Shown here piece by piece: positions 62,114 to 64,000 of a DNA stretch of 64,000 nt. Each line of letters begins with the position of its first letter. Position 1 is the stretch's first letter. The DNA is taken from contig NZ_LWCS01000065.1 of assembly GCF_001650495.1 (NCBI RefSeq), forward strand, positions 62,001-126,000. The letters run 5' to 3'. The translations under genes were made by a program, and so were the position numbers. Origin of the DNA: Mycolicibacterium iranicum (GTDB taxonomy: Bacteria > Actinomycetota > Actinomycetes > Mycobacteriales > Mycobacteriaceae). The notes under the pieces were generated by a model that was not told the origin of the DNA, made no database searches, and worked only from the letters and a program-made list of their open reading frames with translations.

Positions 62114-62826
62114 CCGATGCCGAGTCCGACACCGATTACTCGGGTTTCTCGTCGCTGCCCGAGGTCGACCAGACCACACGTCCCCCGCACCAGCGCAGGC
62201 CGCGGTTCGACGGGGACGTCTCCGAACTTCCCGACCGTGCCTGCTGGGCGTTGCAGCATCTTCTGACCCGCCGCTACATCAGTGCCGAGAGCGACGCCGA
62301 CATCTATGCGTGGGTCCTGGAGTACCGCAGCCAGCTCTCGGTGCGACTGTCGGAGCTCGACCTGCTGCTGCGAGTGGTGGAGGTCGGCTACGACGACGAT
62401 GGGGTGGCGTTCATCGAGCAGGCCCGCTACGAATCCGCCAAGGGCATCAAGCTCCTGCGGCGTGAGCCGCTCGGCACCTACGACTCGATCCTGGCGCTGC
62501 ATCTGGCGCAGATGATGCGCGCCGCGGCCGGCCAGAACGTGTTGATCAGCCGCGAGGAGATGCACAACCTGTTCTCCGGCGTCCTCAACGACACCGACCG
62601 CGACGCCGTCACCTTCGCCGGCCGCATCGACGCCGCGATCGCCCGGCTGACCGGGCTGGAGATTCTGCGCAAGAGCCGCGACGACGAGGACAGCTACACG
62701 ATCAGCCCGGTGATCACGGCTGTGATGACGGCCAGCGTGATCAGCGAATTGCAGCAGCAGTTCGAGACTCTGCTGGGCGGCGCGTTGAGCCCGCAGGACC
62801 AGAAAGATGAGGTCGTCCGTGGCTGA
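62110..62826 (+). CDS. jetB: Wadjet JetB (DUF4194)
   Basis: This 238-residue protein matches DUF4194, the JetB subunit. It begins with an acidic, disordered stretch, then FDGDVSELPDRACWALQHLLTRRYI and winged-helix-like segments with YESAKGIKLLRREP and QMMRAAAGQNVLISREEMHNL. It should bridge JetA and JetC. GTG 62110 overlaps the jetA TGA (GTGA), and jetC begins eight bases before its own stop, so all are translated in series. Confidence 0.9.
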   Translation: MTDAESDTDYSGFSSLPEVDQTTRPPHQRRPRFDGDVSELPDRACWALQHLLTRRYISAESDADIYAWVLEYRSQLSVRLSELDLLLRVVEVGYDDDGVAFIEQARYESAKGIKLLRREPLGTYDSILALHLAQMMRAAAGQNVLISREEMHNLFSGVLNDTDRDAVTFAGRIDAAIARLTGLEILRKSRDDEDSYTISPVITAVMTASVISELQQQFETLLGGALSPQDQKDEVVRG

Positions 62827-64000
62827 GCAGTTCCACCTGTCGCGCCTGCAGGTCATCAACTGGGGCGTGTTCGACGGCTACCACGACATCCCGTTCAGCG
62901 AGGGCGGAGCACTGATCGCCGGTGCGTCGGGCAGCGGCAAATCCTCACTGCTGGATGCGATTTCGCTGGGCTTCCTGCCGTTCAACCGCCGCAACTTCAA
63001 CGCCTCCGGCGACAACACCGCGGCGGGCTCCAGCGCGGGACGGCGCACCGTCGACAAGTACGTCCGTGGCGCGTGGGGTCAGCGCAGCGATGGCGGCACC
63101 AGCCGGGTGATGTACCTGCGCGGTGACGGCACCGCCTGGTCGGCGGTCGCGGTCACCTACTCCAGCGACTCCGGACGCACCGTGACGGGCCTGGTGCTCA
63201 AGTGGCTGACGGGCGAGTCGCGCAACGACTCATCGAGCCGCTTCGTGCTGGGTGACGGAGACCTCGACATCGAGGATGTCTGCAACCGTTGGGCTGCAGG
63301 GCGTTTCGATACCGGCGCGTTCAGGGACGGGCCCTGGCGCTTCACCACCAAGGTGGAGTCGCAGTATCTGGCGCAGCTGTATGCGACGATCGGTATCCGC
63401 GCTTCCGACGCGGCCCAGCAGCTGCTCGGCAAGGCGAAGTCACTCAAAAGCGTTGGTGGACTTGAGCAATTCGTCCGCGAGTTCATGCTCGACGAACCCG
63501 AGAGCGTCGCCCGGCTACCTGAGGCCCTCAAACAGATCGACCCGCTGGTGGAAGCGCGCGAGCTGCTGGCCGTCGCACAGAAGAAGCGCAAGATCCTCGG
63601 CGACATCGAGAAGATCCAGCAACGCTACGCGTCGGAGTCGACGGACCTGGGCATCATCGACCTGGTCGATCTACCGATGGTGCGGGCCTACACCGATGAC
63701 GTCCGCCTGGCCCAGTGCCCGACGCAGATCGCCCAGCTCGACACGACCATCGACCAGCTCGACAACGAGCACGAGGACATCACCCGAAGCCTGAATCTGG
63801 CCAAGGCGGAAGCGGATTCGCTCAACGCCCAGATCAGCGGCTCCAGCGCGAGCATCGGACCGCTGCAGTCGCAGGTGACGGCGGCCGAGACCGCGGCCGA
63901 GCAGGTGTCACGCCGCCGCGGCGCGTACGAGGACGCGCTGGCCGCGCAGGGTATCGACGTCCCCGCGACCGCAGATTACTTCTGGAATCTGCGCGAGGAA
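62819..64000 (+). CDS. jetC: Wadjet JetC (SMC-like ATPase), 5' part, runs off window
   Basis: The frame is open to the window end and encodes 394 residues of a larger SMC-like protein. It begins with a strand-loop (LQVINWGVFDGYHDIPF), Walker A GASGSGKS (35-42) and SLLDAISL. After about residue 200 it becomes helical, with a coiled-coil start after LVDLPMVRAY (about 280) that continues past the window. The hinge and C-terminal ATPase half must lie outside. The GTG start overlaps the jetB end by eight bases. Confidence 0.9.
   Translation, partial: MAEQFHLSRLQVINWGVFDGYHDIPFSEGGALIAGASGSGKSSLLDAISLGFLPFNRRNFNASGDNTAAGSSAGRRTVDKYVRGAWGQRSDGGTSRVMYLRGDGTAWSAVAVTYSSDSGRTVTGLVLKWLTGESRNDSSSRFVLGDGDLDIEDVCNRWAAGRFDTGAFRDGPWRFTTKVESQYLAQLYATIGIRASDAAQQLLGKAKSLKSVGGLEQFVREFMLDEPESVARLPEALKQIDPLVEARELLAVAQKKRKILGDIEKIQQRYASESTDLGIIDLVDLPMVRAYTDDVRLAQCPTQIAQLDTTIDQLDNEHEDITRSLNLAKAEADSLNAQISGSSASIGPLQSQVTAAETAAEQVSRRRGAYEDALAAQGIDVPATADYFWNLREE

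Overview
The window looks like chromosome of a fast-growing mycobacterium (Mycolicibacterium-type). It is GC-rich with strong third-position GC. It carries an MmpL-type lipid exporter, an antigen 85-like secreted esterase, a DUF732 secreted protein, F420/FMN split-barrel enzymes of the Ddn kind, GTG starts and many 1-4 base start/stop overlaps. I saw no rRNA, tRNA, insertion sequence, prophage or CRISPR array. The window starts inside an MMPL transporter gene and ends inside a Wadjet jetC gene.

Layout. 1-4.0 kb: end of an MMPL transporter, then a type III polyketide synthase, an isoprenylcysteine-methyltransferase-like enzyme and an FAD hydroxylase, an arrangement like srsABC of Streptomyces (alkylresorcinol/quinone lipids). 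3.9-8.5 kb: a membrane GGDEF protein facing glycogen phosphorylase. 8.5-14.5 kb: a MarR/MFS efflux pair with a clear operator, a PhyH dioxygenase, the antigen 85-like esterase, a DUF4344 lipoprotein metallopeptidase and two split-barrel oxidoreductases. 14.5-21.1 kb: formamidase, SDR, and a TetR-controlled nitrilase/amidohydrolase/permease set for some amide or carbamoyl-amine. 21.2-36.5 kb: a probable sulfur-acquisition island. It has a minus-strand operon (rhodanese, NtaA/DszA-type monooxygenase, peptide-type ABC importer, LLM oxidoreductase, MocR regulator), a divergent rhodanese-MFS pair, and an AprA/AprB-like flavoprotein-ferredoxin pair whose flavoprotein seems to use a CTG start. 36.5-44.8 kb: an AAA-HerA double-ATPase with a winged-helix partner, a TVP38 membrane protein, a DUF732 protein, a PIF1 helicase fused to a degenerate DnaQ fold and a BRCT domain, and a threonine aldolase-like enzyme. 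45-51.2 kb: a seven-gene minus-strand operon with a sulfonate/nitrate-type ABC importer, a double Dabb protein and two ACMSD-type amidohydrolases. 51.5-56 kb: a Gfo/Idh/MocA dehydrogenase, an FCD-GntR regulator, an EamA exporter and a flavin amine oxidase. 56-60.4 kb: a stress-looking run (40-residue small protein and a ferredoxin-reductase-like flavoprotein, both behind SigF-like promoters, then CHAD, MDR and DUF202 proteins) and an alpha/beta hydrolase. 60.7 kb to the end: jetA, jetB and the start of jetC of a Wadjet (mycobacterial Ept-type) anti-plasmid system.

Most likely to reward follow-up: the Wadjet operon and its upstream inverted repeats, the HerA-type two-gene system, the PIF1-DnaQ-BRCT fusion, the CTG-started AprAB-like pair, the duplicated start region before the polyketide hydroxylase, and the small protein with a SigF-like near-leaderless promoter. 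All functions are read from sequence motifs and remembered families. No database search was run.
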